This document shows positions 36,191 through 48,546 of a DNA stretch of 64,000 bases, one piece after another. Source of the stretch: Sipunculus nudus (taxonomy: Eukaryota > Annelida > Sipuncula > Golfingiida > Sipunculidae); contig CM049322.1 in NCBI GenBank assembly GCA_026874595.1, positions 7,299,900 to 7,363,899 on the forward strand, read 5' to 3'. Position numbers and translations under genes: made by a program. The notes beneath the pieces were generated by a model, which saw nothing but the letters and a program-made list of their open reading frames with translations, searched no databases and was not told where the DNA came from. How positions within the stretch are numbered: position 1 is the first letter of the stretch; each line of letters opens with the position of its first letter.

Positions 36191-38511
36191 ACATCTTTGT
36201 TCTTGATCTCACATCTCATATATCTTTTAGGGTTCTTGTGATTGAAATCTTTTAATTGAATAAACAGGTACCAAAAACCATGAAATCATGAGCGACTGAA
36301 CTGTCGAGATCACGTGTGAAAGCTTGTTCTCAAGGATTTATTAATGTGACTATATAAATTAATGAGGAATGAAATGTCAAAGGCGTAAAAAAATCAGTCT
36401 AGTGTAATATCCCATTTTAAATTATGGTACAAAAGCTAAAGACTTTACCACTGTAGACGACCCCGTTGGTGGCTTTTACATCAGCCTATTAATCAATAAA
36501 GCATTAAATATTCATTTCTTATATTATAATATAGCGTATTGTTGCTCTAAATACGATAACTTTACAAGTATATATCCAGGATAAACGTTCGTCCCTCTAT
36601 GCTTTTTTCTTTATCACATTTTTTTTAATTCTAAAATTATAATGAAATGATTACCTGCAAGTGATGCTATATTGACCTGCAATTCAACTTAAACTATTAC
36701 AGATTGTAATACTTATATTCTGCGATGAGATATTATTTGCGCGCATGCATGTAAAGGCCCAATTTATGAACACCTCGTTTCATGGGAGAAAAAGGAAAGT
36801 TATGGTAAGCGTGTCACTAACTGGATATTATTGTATGACAAATTTGACCGTCGCGTGCATAAACTTTTCACGGACTTACCGTTGCAACGCTTCAATGCTA
36901 GGGAATTGTATAAAGTGATATTCTTTGGTTATGTCGGCGAGTGTCTGTCTTTGTTAGCTACTATGTATCAGCGACATGTTGTATTCTAGAGTTTAATAGG
37001 ATTGTTTTGCGATCACCAGTTAATGACATACAGGAAAGGGTATTCATGTACTGGTAATTGAGATTAAACAGAGGCTGAAGATGACGTCACCCTCATTAAA
37101 GATACCCAATCATAATAAATATGTAGAACGCAAATAAACTAATCTTTGCGGAATTACATAAATTATCAGTACCCACTTTCACAGTAAATTATCAGCCCAT
37201 TAACTCGTTAGCATTCACATATTTATTCAGATGTATGGATGATTATGATCCGGTTGCTGTTGGAGCACGACGTTTGGTTTTGTCAAGAACAATTATCAAC
37301 TTTTCTGTTCAGCAAATAAAACCGTTCCTCCATTCCAAATAATTATAAATAAAATAAAATAAGTGAACAAAACCCCTAAAATGGCGTAGGTAAGAAACCC
37401 ATCTCTTTAATATAATATTTGTACTTATAACCATCATTACTGATACTGAGAAATATGATACGATACACGTGCTTATTAGGAACCCCAGACTTTTGTGTTT
37501 TTATTTAATCAAAAATATAATATTATTTGTCTTATAGCCTGGGACCGTAATATAAACCGAATGTCTCAGATTACAATTTAACTATGAACAAATCAAAATC
37601 ACAATGGTTAAAACAAACAGATTTGGAAAACGTATGTCATATCCCCGATATACTAGAAAAGTGGAAGTTTTTAATTTGTATTTAAGTTACCAGAGTTTCT
37701 TTACTTTTCTTCCTCTAATTAGTTCGTAGTCAATAATGATATTTTTGGTTGAATGTTCAAGTGTCTAATATTTTAACATTACTCTTACAATTTCAGATTC
37801 TGGTAAAGTTTACACTTACGGAACTCTCTGACGAAGATTACTTAAGATCTGGGTACTTCCATTTTTACATCTCCTTAAACGAAATATTCATCCATGCTTA
37901 CCCATGCTGCCAACCCGAATCAGGCTGTGAAACATTTGATTTACCTCTTGTCCAGTGAAAATACCGTGGTGTCCTGCTCAAACCTATTAACACATATGTT
38001 ATGCCTTCATAACAACTTTTTGGCTAAAAATAGAGCTTCAACTAATGGATTATTTTTCCTTGCTGTTCAAACCATTTTGCTTACTCCTAAATTAATAATT
38101 TCTGTGAAATTGATCATATTTCAAGTCGGTTCCGCTAACAAGATCAATAATTAAACTTTTCCACTGGTCCTGACTGTCGTTTGTTGTAAACTCACTTTTT
38201 AATAAAGTATATATATTGTTTTCATTTATCGTTTCAGATAGGATAAAAATAATCCTTTTACGTCACAACAAAGGTCCCGAACACTCTGTGTCTGTAGCCA
38301 CTATTTGTCTCTGGCTTGAAGGAAAATGGTTTACCTAATTGCCCCATTGATTATAATGACGATTATAAGTGAACAGAACCATGGTTACACAGGATAATAC
38401 ATGAATTGATGGAAACACAAAACAGATGTAAAATAATGCAACAAATGTTCTAGGTTAATTTGATTGATAAGTCGTAGCTGTTTCACTGGAATATGATTGT
38501 GCTTTTTATAC

Positions 38512-38790
38512 CACCGGCTTCTGCGGTCTAGGGGTAGAAGTCGTCATGAGTTTAAATCACCGAGGAGCGGTGAGCCAGTGTGAACGTGCTGCAGCCATTA
38601 TGGGAATGGTACGCCCCACAGACATGTATCGTACAAAAACGAGTGCATCTTTTGGGTTTTCTAGGTGTTATGACACAACAACGGGGATTATTACATATCT
38701 AGGACCTTGTATGTAGGGGCGGTAGCCATGGACCTTGCTTACAAAGGGCTACATAAATGGTCATGATAGTAGGCGGTAGCATCATGTCAA
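38512..38790 (+). mobile_element. Candidate tRNA-derived SINE, right-arm copy
   Basis: An A-box-like ctgcggtctaggggtagaag (38,521-38,540) opens a segment of about 280 bp that mirrors 9,360-9,652. A degenerate caccgaggagcggtgagcc follows where a B box would be. SINE status is tentative. Confidence 0.4.
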
Positions 38791-39214
38791 TCAGATCCAA
38801 GTAAATAGATGAGTAATTAGATAAGAGAGTATACTACATGCTACTTAAAAAATCTGAAAAATAATCATAGTGCGATTTATACCGTGATCTTGTGATTTTG
38901 TACTAATTTTCTAAAGTAGAAATAAAACTAGATCCGATTTTAATAAATATGGAATCCCTTTTTAAATTGATAGTAAGATTTCCATTTGCTCTATAAAAAT
39001 TAGTTAGATTTTTGCTAACACATCACTTAATCGATATGATACGCACATCTAGATTTTGAAGAGTAACGTTACTTATTAAGGTTTGCATTTGTGTTGATAG
39101 CCTGGCGTTGCTTCATTGGTTAAATGAAAGAAGGCATATGCTACAGTCTCAGAATATGACCCTGCCTCCAGTAAAGAGGCATACCGATCTTATCCTCATG
39201 GGTGAGGCGCTTTG

Positions 39215-41225
39215 CTGGTCGGATCGTCATAAGTGTGTAGTATACTGGTCAGATCGTCATGGGTGTTGGGTATGCTGGTCGGATCGTCATACATGTAGGA
39301 CATGGTGTTGAATCGTAATGAGTGTGGAGCATCCTGGTCAGATCTCCACGAATGTGGAGTATGCTGGTCGGATCGTTATAAGTGGGGAGCATACTGGTCG
39401 GATCTAAGTTTATAGAGGATCCTGGTCGAATTGTCAAGAGCGTGGAGCATTCTGGTCAGTTCGACATAATTGTGGAGTATATATATATTGGTGAGATCGT
39501 CAAGAGTTGAGTATGCTTGTCAGATCGTCATGAGTGTGGAGCATGCCGGTCGGATCATAAAAAGTGTGGAGCATACTGGTCAGATCCCCATGATTGTTGG
39601 GTATGCTGGTCGGATCGTCATACATGTAGGACATGCTGTTGAATCGTAATGAGTGTGGAGCATCCTGGTCAGATCTCCACGAATGTGGAGTATGCTGGTC
39701 GGATCGTTATAAGTGGGGAGCATACTGGTCGGATCTAAGTTTATAGAGGATCCTGGTCGAATTGTCAAGAGCGTGGAGCATTCTGGTCAGTTCGACATAA
39801 TTGTGGAGTATATATATATTGGTGAGATCGTCAAGAGTTGAGTATGCTTGTCAGATCGTCATGAGTGTGGAGCTTGCCGGTCGGATCATAAAGAGTGTGG
39901 AGCATACTGGTCAGATCCCCATGATTGTTGGGTATGCTGGTCGGATCGTCATACATGTAGGATATGCTTTTGAATCGTAATGAGTGTGGAGCATCCTTGT
40001 CAGATCTCCACGAATGTGGAGTATGCTGGTCGGATCGTTATAAGTGGGGAGCATACTGGTCGGATCGTAATGAGTGTATAGAGTATCCTGGTCGAATTGT
40101 CAAGAGCGTGGAACATCCTGGTCAGTTCGGTATAATTGTGGAGTATATATACTGGTAAGATGGTCATGAGTTGAGAATGCTTGTCAGATCGTCATGAGTG
40201 TGGATTATGCCGGTCGGATCATATTGAGTCTGAGCATGCTGCCCGGATCATAAAGAGTGTGGAGCATACTGGTCAGATCCCCATGAGTGTTGAGTATGCT
40301 GGTTGGATAGTCTAGCCTGTGGAGTATGTTGACGAAATCGTTATGAATGTATAGCATACTGGACCGATCATAAAGAGTGTGGAGCATAAAGACCGGATTA
40401 TAAAGAGTGTGGAGCATATTGGTCGGAACGTAATGAGTGTTGAGCATGCTGGCCAAAACGTCAAGAGTTTGTAGCATACTTGTGGGATCATTAAGAGTGC
40501 GGAGCATACTTGTCAGTTCGTCATGAATGTTTAGCATACTAGTCGGATCATAAAGAGTGCGGAGCACACTGATCGGATCTTAATGAGTGTTGAGTATACT
40601 TTTCGAATCGTCATGGGTGTGGAGCATCCTGATCAGATCGGCATGCGTATGGAGTATACTTGTCGGATCGTCATGAGTGTGGAGTATGCTGGTCAAATCA
40701 TAAAAAGTGTTGAGCATGCCTGCCGGATCATTTAGATTGTGGAACAAGCTGGTAGGTTCCTCATGAGTGTGAAGTATGCTTGTGGGATCTTCATAAGGGT
40801 TGAATATGCCGGTCGGATTGAATGACTGTGGAGTGTGCTGGTTGGATTGTAATGATTGTAGAGAATATTGCTTGGATCGTTGTGATTGTGAAGCATGCTG
40901 GTCGGTTTGAAATTAATGTTGAACATGCTGGTTGGATCGAGTATGCAGGCGGGATCGTCTAGTGTAGGACAATGGTGGACGGATCGTCATGAAGGTGGAG
41001 CGTCCTGTTCGGACCGTCATGATTGTGGAGTATGCTGGACGGATCGTAATGATTATGCAGCATTCTATTGGGATTATCATGAATGGGGGGAATCGTCATG
41101 AGTGTGGAATATGCTAGTCGGACCTTTATGAGGTTGGAGCATGGTAGCCGGATCGCATCGTAATGCGTTTACAGTATGGTGATTGGATCGTTATAAATGT
41201 AAAGTATGGTAGTCGGATCGTTTAA
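39215..41225 (-). repeat. 30-bp minisatellite, right arm, expanded
   Basis: The unit is the same 30-bp one as at 7,785-8,872 in opposite orientation (gtgtggagcatgctggtcgg with atcgtcatga). It runs for about 2.0 kb, nearly double the left array. Open frames of 60-120 codons in it are artefacts of the unit length. The edges match the left array well; the extra length comes from the 39,250-40,150 higher-order expansion. Confidence 0.92.
39250..40150 (-). repeat. 331-bp higher-order repeat within the minisatellite
   Basis: The phrase gttgggtatgctggtcgg recurs at 39,265, 39,596 and 39,927, exactly 331 bp apart. The first two periods are almost identical, including idiosyncratic variants such as gtatatatatattggtgag. 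The third period is partial and more diverged. Eleven 30-bp units make one period. The left arm has no such duplication. Confidence 0.9.
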
Positions 41226-41573
41226 AATCGGATCATCATATGAATCCAAAATCATCATTACCACAACATTCATTTAATTAAAAAATGTCTCTTTGCCAGC
41301 ATAGCTTTTGAAGGCAGAAGAAGATGAGAAGGAAGAAGAAGAACAGGCAGAGGAAGATGTAATGTCTCTTCATGCACATTTATTAATCTACAATCTTATT
41401 CTAATTATAGTTTTTATCAATGAAAATTCTATCAAAATCTCTTTTGTACTCGCTATTTCAGAAATCTCAGTATTACATAATCGAGATAAAACCACTTTAA
41501 TACGGTCAACATATTTGCGCGCATATTATTAAATGACTATTTCATAGACACTTCGTTTCTACGTTAGGCTTGT

Positions 41574-41879
41574 AGCTTATTGACGATTTTACTCATGTAA
41601 ATTACCACTCACGGCGTAATAACATATGTATTGTGTGCTTGTCGTTTATGTGTCTCCAGTACTACCATGACAATTTCAGTTTGCTTTTTTTAAAGTATGC
41701 CGGTCAACGGCCATTTTCTTGTTATAATTAACCGCGACGAGTTGCAAATTTTAGTTTACAGAATGTTGGTGAATTCCCAGGGATAATAATCAGGAAAGAA
41801 ACTATAGCTGCACATGAACCTGACTTGCCGAATAATAGATGCTAAAAATCGGCAATACAATAAAAGAAATGTCCTAACA
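41574..41879. other. Unique sequence outside the right arm
   Basis: These 300 bp separate the outer edge of the right arm from the third copy of block C. No gene or repeat recognised. Confidence 0.4.
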
Positions 41880-42715
41880 ACAGATTATTTTCCGTGGTAT
41901 ATCTCCTGAACCATATGGGCTACCTTCCTGCAATATTGCATGTTTAGCATGTACAGGAAGACAAGTACTACACAGCTTCAGAATCAGAAGAAATCTAATA
42001 GGGTTGCCCTGGTGGCCATCTGGACATTCACTATACTTGTACCATTTCTTTTTTTTTTCATCGGCCTGATCTTTTAAGATGAATATCCGAGCCAGGATGT
42101 TTGGCATAAATTTTTGTATCGCCAGAAATGTATTAGAACTTTCGGGTAGCCACATCTGAATTTCTGCGATTTTGAAGAAATCCTCTTCTAACAGCTGTCC
42201 TAGCAATTCCTATGGGATATCAGTCGATCCAAAGATGGTGAGACGGTGTGACATATAAACCGTAGTTTATTCACCTTCCACATTTTTACATAAGAGTAAA
42301 TGTACATCTATTTTTATTAAACATATACCCTTTGTTTTTGGAAGTGTACTTGCATAATATTACAACATAAATTAAACAATTTAAATTAATATTAAAATAA
42401 ACAAAATGCACTGGTAAAGTATCCTTTACGCATATGCATTTGAATGCGATTCCTGACGAAGGACTTGTGAAACTAGCGTCAGTAGATTGCAAAACGCTCG
42501 GGACAAAATATATATAGAGAAAGAGGGTTGGGTTGGTTACTTTAAATACAATAAAGATAAGGGGCATGTTGCATGTTAAGAGGCAATGATGAGAAATGGC
42601 TTTGGCACAATACCAAATTTACAGACACCGTGCCCACCAGACCATTTTTCACACTGGTCAAACACTTCTCTCAAAGCTGGTCATCTTCCATACAATATGG
42701 CGAAAATTTCGTGAA
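41880..42715 (+). repeat. Third copy of repeat block C, outside the palindrome
   Basis: It aligns in the same orientation as the right-arm copy (35,280-36,190) through tatctcctgaaccatat, ctgcaatattgcatgttta, gagccaggatgtttgg, ggttggttacttt and ctctcaaagctggtcat, at clearly lower identity than the arms show to each other. The 110-codon minus-strand frame (41,874-42,206) is open only in this copy, so coding function is doubtful. It sits only ~300 bp from the arm's outer breakpoint. Confidence 0.75.
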
Positions 42716-43640
42716 CTGGCGAGAATCATGGCGGCATTTCACAGATAAATGCTACAGGAATTAAGGCGACATTAACATCGGAGCTATATGGAGATGTATA
42801 TGACCATAATAAATAATTATTATCTAAAAGCGTTAAGCCCATATGACTAAATTCCCAATCCGGTCTTAAGCTATATTGTCCTTCGGAAATAGCAAAGTGT
42901 TGACTCAGGTTATAAGCTAGAATAAAATGCGACATATACGCATGGAGATTTGAAAATACTTAGCCGAAGATAATATAAGGAAAATTGATGGGAAATAATA
43001 ACATTCATTTTGTTCGTGATTACGATCCTTCTGAATGCAAGAGAGAAAAGAGATACATGTATACATATATACATATATACATACAGGAATTAAAGCGACA
43101 CCAATATGAATGTATTGGAATTAAGGCGACATTTCACAGATGAATGCATACAGGAATTATGGCGACATTAACATCGGAGCTATATGGAGAAGTATATGAC
43201 CATAATAAATAATTATTATGTAAACATGTTAAGTCTATATGACTTAATTCCCAAATCCGGTCTTAAGCTATATGGTCTTTCGGAAATAGCAAAGTGTTGA
43301 CTCGGGCTATAAGCCAGAATAAAATGCGACATATATGCATGGAGATTCGTAAATACTTAGCCGAAGATAATATTAGGAAAATTGTTGTGAAATAATAACA
43401 TTCATTTTGTTTGTAATTAGGATCCTTCTAAATGCAAAAGAGAAAAAAGATACATATATACATATATACATACAGGAATTAAGGCGAAACCAATATGAAT
43501 GTATTGGAATTATGCCGACATTTCACAGATGAATGCATACAGGAATTATGGCGACATGAACATCGGAGCTATATGGAGAAGTATATGATCATAATAAATA
43601 ATTATTATATAAAGGCTTTAAGTCCACATGCCCATCTAAT
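42690..43640 (+). repeat. ~390-bp tandem array, about 2.3 copies
   Basis: The phrase catcggagctatatgg recurs at 42,776, 43,172 and 43,561. Each unit contains accataataaataattatta, tcttaagctatat, agcaaagtgttgactc and gaattaaggcgac. A far more diverged relative occurs near 44,079 (catcggagctacagg). Short tacatatatacatata runs lie at the unit ends. The intervening 43,640-44,310 holds degenerate relatives and no gene. Confidence 0.85.
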
Positions 43641-44310
43641 CAGATATAAAGAATATAAATGTACTACGGTATAACATAAGCATATGTTATGATAACTTAT
43701 TGCTGTAAAGATTTGAAATTTATTTAAGTAATCTTGATATATATCCCATGCGAATAAAGGCGACCAGTCTTGTGTCCGCAGGGATATATTGAGATATGTG
43801 TAGCTTTCTGGTCCGTAGGTAAAGTAATTAAGGCGACATCATTACAGATACGAATTGTTATATGCCCAAGAAGAAGTCTTAAATAAGGTTTTTCCATTTA
43901 TATCCATATTTCAAATGTATTTAGAATATCTCGGTACATCTATATACCGATTAATACATGCAGGATTTATATTCCCCAGAATTAAGGAAACACCAATAAG
44001 GCAGCATTGGAACTAATTCAATATTTCAAAGATTTACATTTCGGAGAAGATTGCAAACTGCAATTAAGGAGAAATCAACATCGGAGCTACAGGGAGAAGT
44101 TTATAATTTTAAAGATTAAACAATTATCGTCTACATGCTCATCGAAGGATATATAAATTTTTCTATTTGCAAGAGGAAAAAAGGTATGGGTTATTTTTGG
44201 TAAAATAACAGCAACATTTGCATAATTACGTAATATTATAATAATAAAACAATTATTATATATAGGCGTTAAATCTACATGCATATCGAAGGAGATGAGA
44301 AAGAGAATCA

Positions 44311-44397
44311 ATGAGCACTGTCGTAATGCAATCCGGTCATGACTATAATGAGCACTGTCGTAATTGCATGACCGGATTGCATTATGACAGTGCTCAT
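44311..44397. repeat. Inverted satellite units forming a 30-nt hairpin
   Basis: The first satellite unit (44,311-44,340, atgagcactgtcgtaatgca onward) is in the opposite orientation to the rest of the array. It pairs with 44,368-44,397 with a single mismatch. Two inverted partial units precede the direct array. Confidence 0.88.
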
Positions 44398-45660
44398 TAT
44401 GGTTATGAACGAATATCATTACGACAGTGCTCCTTAAAGTTATGACCGGATTGCATTACGACAGTGCTCATTATAGTTATGACCGGATTGCATTACGACA
44501 GTGCTCATTATAGTTATGACCGGATCACATTACGACAGTGCTCATTATAGTTATGACCGGACTGCATTACGACAGTGCTCATTACAGCTCATTACAGTTA
44601 TGACCGGATCGCATTACGACAGTGCTCATTAGAGTTATGACCGGATCGCATTACGACAGTGCTCATTATAGTCATGACCGGATCGCATCACGACAGTGCT
44701 CATTATAGTCATGACCGGATCGCATCACGACAGTGCTCATTATAGTCATGACCGGATCGCATCACGATAGTGCTCATTATAGTTATGACCGGATGGCATC
44801 ACGACAGTGCTCGTTATAGTCATGACCGGATCGCATCACGACAGTGCTCGTTATAGTCATGACCGGATGGCATCACGACAGTGCTCGTTATAGTCATGAC
44901 CGGATCGCATCACGAAAGTGTTCGTTATAGTCATGACCGGATCGCATCACGACAGTGCTCGTTATAGTCATGACCGGATCGCATCACGACAGTGCTCGTT
45001 ATAGTCATGACCGGATCGCATTACGACAGTGCTCATTATAGATATGACCGGATCGCATTACGACAGTGCTCATTATAGATATGACCGGATTGCATTACGA
45101 CAGTGCTCATTATAGTTATGACCGGATTGCATTACGACAGTGTTCATACGACAGTGCCCATTATAGTTATGACCGGATCGCATTACGACAGTGCTCATTA
45201 TGGTCATGACTGGATTGCATTACGACAGTGCTCATAATGGTCATGACCGGATTGCATTACGACAGTGCTCTTTATGGTTATGACCGAATCGCATTACGCC
45301 AGTGCTCATTATGGTCATGACTGGATCGCATCACGACAGTGCTCGTTATAGTCATGACCGGATCGCATTACGACAGTGCTCATTATAGATATGACCGGAT
45401 CGCATTACGACAGTGCTCATTATAGATATGACCGGATTGCATTACGACAGTGCTCATTATAGTTATGACCGGATTGCATTACGACAGTGTTCATACGACA
45501 GTGCCCATTATAGTTATGACCGGATCGCATTACGACAGTGCTCATTATGGTCATGACTGGATTGCATTACGACAGTGCTCATAATGGTCATGACCGGATT
45601 GCATTACGACAGTGCTCTTTATGGTTATGACCGAATCGCATTACGCCAGTGCTCATAATA
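44341..45660 (+). repeat. 37-bp satellite array (~35 units) with 347-bp higher-order duplication
   Basis: Units of exactly 37 bp (attacgacagtgctcattat, then agttatgaccggatcgc) recur, for example at 44,461 and 44,498. Variant blocks are clustered: cattacgac/cattatag units at the edges, catcacgac/gttatagtc units at 44,680-45,000. A marker variant (tgttcatacgacagtgccc) occurs at 45,141 and again at 45,488, 347 bp apart, within a near-identical duplicated block. No function is inferred. Confidence 0.93.
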
Positions 45661-47169
45661 GTTCAACCTCTTGCAGTAAAAATAAGAAGTCTGTATAAAG
45701 TGCCACAGCTCCTTGTGAAATTACATATTTGTTTAAAATATCTACCAGCATATAAGGACATCATATTATCAAACTGGAATGTCAATCGTTTATATATAAA
45801 GATTTTCTTGGTTCTCTTGTTTTAATCTGGTGATATTTGGTCAAACAAGTAAGATTCGTTTTGTCTTCTTTAACTGGTTAATAAATAAAAACATTTACAG
45901 ACGATCCAATCTTTCTAGTAACTACCAAACCCCACCCCTTGTCATCGATTTGTGGCAGACTAAGAACCCTGACCAAAATTTTAGTCACTAGTTGAATGAT
46001 ATTAACAAAGGAGTCGCAATTATCAAATGTCTTTGAACCACTCATGGATGATGCCTATACTTCCATAGGGTAGTAGCAAATGAACCGTGAAATTCTTCAC
46101 ATGCCAGAAAGTTTACCATTGTCTACGACTGTCAGTTGACATTTACATCTCAAGACTTGCCAACGGGTGAAGAGGTACCTTAAAATATGTCTTCATTATC
46201 AATTACGGTAAAAACGTGATTGCATCACAGCACCATCTTGAGTTCATTTAGTAAAACCCACGAATTTGAGTAAAGCATTTAACCTAGATAATTTCTCGTA
46301 TATTCTTGTACATTTGGGTGGATTACCAAGGAGAATATATTACGTTTCACTGCTTTGAGATGAAATATGATTGAAGCTAACGTTTTCTTGAAAAGATGGA
46401 TAAAACTTCTAAATCGTTCAACATGTGAATACAAGTTGGCACTGAGAAGTAAAGGCGGTAGTAGCGTAAAAACAATAATTAAATATTCAATTGTTCAAAG
46501 GCACTCCATTAACATGCGATTGCAATTGTTGGTCAATTTTTGCCGTATCGTATCAAGTCACAACAAAATCGCTAGTTCGCGGCAGGGTTAGCAATTAAAG
46601 ATTCCGAAACGTTCCTCATTATACCCTTTAACGTTGGAGTAACAGTATCGAAATCCACTTGTCTTATTTTGTCGGACGTTTGTTTTGAAATACACTACTA
46701 CTGTAACGTAACTGCTTATGAAATACACATAGTTTAAAAACTCTGCTCGTGGTGTAATCATGTTGTAATTGAATAAATTATTATTTATATTTTATTTGTC
46801 ATTTTAATTAAAAGACTGGTAATTGCATTTTTAAAAGTGTCAATTTCAAATATTTATTGTAAATGTATCCATTAGTCTACAGGAATCAGCGTCACTTATA
46901 GCCATACAATATTTCATATAAAAAATTAAATTTGGTGAACTTATGTTATTTTTGTTCCAGGAGAAAAGTCTAGTATGTATTTTGGTGTATTCATTATTCA
47001 ACAGTTACCGAGAGTTTTTCTTTGAAATCATAAGTCATTTTTGTTCTCATTCGTCCAATTACTTCAACATTATACGATTACCTGCTGATATTTTCCACAG
47101 GGTGTCACAGTGTAAAGTTCTATTAATATTACATATCGGCTACAGATTCTATTAATATTTTATACTTAC
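45661..47169. other. Gene-free interval
   Basis: Neither strand shows a convincing exon. A 74-codon plus-strand frame at 46,367-46,591 and a 70-codon frame at 46,943-47,155 lack recognisable motifs. Confidence 0.45.
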
Positions 47170-47206
47170 CGAAATCCAACGATTTGCCAGATGTCTGTCC
47201 TCAGCG
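47170..47206 (-). CDS. Possible small internal exon (weak)
   Basis: On the minus strand a strong donor (tttcg|gtaagt) follows position 47,170 and a weak acceptor (catccag) precedes 47,206. The 37-nt interval would join in phase to the exon ending at 48,547 and read (C)AEDRHLANRWIS, with no stop. The acceptor has a poor pyrimidine tract. A longer open frame (47,452-47,201), which carries a hydrophobic stretch and then a stop, is an alternative reading. Confidence 0.2.
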
Positions 47207-48546
47207 CTGGATGCCTAGATCTCGACCTTGAGGTTTTGTCAACTGATGTATATCATTACTGCGTACACTACTCCAGTCGACGATCCCCACGACCATAATG
47301 TAAAAAGTGCCAACAATCATGTATAAAGCAATCATGTGAGATAGGATTCTTCCGTGACTACATCTGTAAATTCTCCGGGTGTTCAGAGCGTAAAAACCAA
47401 TATAGTTCCCCTGAGTATTTACATGGTAGCAGACATTATGTTTCATCTTCATATAAGAAAAATCAAATATTGATATTTTTAAGGCGAGGCATATAATACC
47501 ACCTTGTTATGTTTGACATTTGACTGGAAATAACCAAAGGATCTACGAAGGCTTATTTTCATGGGTTCTCTATTTTTTTCCCAAATGCCTCTTGGATTGC
47601 TAGCTTGATGTACTGATGACTTTTGGGAAAGCTACCTTACGATATTATGTGCGTTGTAAGCTTACCATAAATAAAGCATAATTTCTTAGTAATTAACAAA
47701 TACTAACACACGTTATAAGTATCGAAACGTACATTTTCACTTATGTCACGTCTGGAACAGAGCATATGCTAATATGAACTTATTTAATTTTATTTTGGAG
47801 GTAACCATTTTTTAATGCTAACTAAACTTTAAATATCATTTACAAAATTCCATTCCTGTTTTGGACTACATGACAGGGCAGAATCACATGCTCATTTTAC
47901 ATCATGGTATTATCCAGGCCTGGTGACTATTGCACCTGTTGGCCCTGAGCTGTTTATTTGGGTTTTCTTTAAAATCTAGGATTACAAGAATAATGATTAA
48001 TTATTATATTTCACTTTGAATAGAATTAATTAGCATGTTTGTCGTGGATCTTCTTGATACCTGAATGAACATAAATTTGACCCTTGATTCAGAAGCATCA
48101 TTTACAAAGGAGAAACGGTTTTACTTTAGCTATTTTTTTGTTTCTTTCATTTATCAAGGCACGCGATGAGTTTACCTTTTTAATATTAGATTGGTAAATA
48201 AAAAAACACCTGCTGGGTATTATCAAATAATGCTAAATATGGCATTTCATGCACACATCATTCAGTGATTATAAGTGATGCAAAAGGTGTTAAATCAAAA
48301 GATCCAAAACTGTATATTTACTCTATATACGGTATCAGACACCTTTTGTAGTATCCCCGTCCACTGTATCTTCAAATGGCATCGGTATTCGACCACGTTT
48401 CTATTATGTTTCCGTCACGGCGCACTGTAAACAGGTGTTATTAGCATTACATGTCGCCTACTCGTTAAGCTAAGTAGTCTTGGATTTCTATTGTCAGCCT
48501 GTGTGTATATCTTTTATAAAGATTTGCTCGGATACAGTACACTTAC

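Larger units (their letters stand above)
26780..41573 (-). repeat. Right arm of the giant imperfect inverted repeat
   Basis: This 14.8-kb arm is the reverse-complement counterpart of 7,441-21,965. Gene-free parts not listed separately (30,720-31,335, 32,400-33,118, 34,600-35,280, 36,190-38,510 and 38,790-39,215) simply mirror the left arm. Relative to the left arm it has a longer minisatellite, a ~360-bp insertion at 33,118-33,480 and a shorter MITE-like element, and it lacks the second tandem copy of the 335-bp unit. Confidence 0.93.

Noticed and set aside
41874-42206. 110-residue minus-strand protein
   Set aside because: It lies in repeat block C and the frame is not kept in the two arm copies; there is no recognised domain.
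44311-45660. CRISPR-like array of regular repeats
   Set aside because: The 37-bp units are contiguous with no unique spacers, no cas genes are present, and the sequence is eukaryotic. It is a satellite.
47201-47452. 83-residue minus-strand frame with a hydrophobic stretch as part of the 48.6-kb gene
   Set aside because: Its possible acceptors do not join in phase to the exon ending at 48,547 without creating an early stop, so I kept only a weak alternative at 47,170-47,206.
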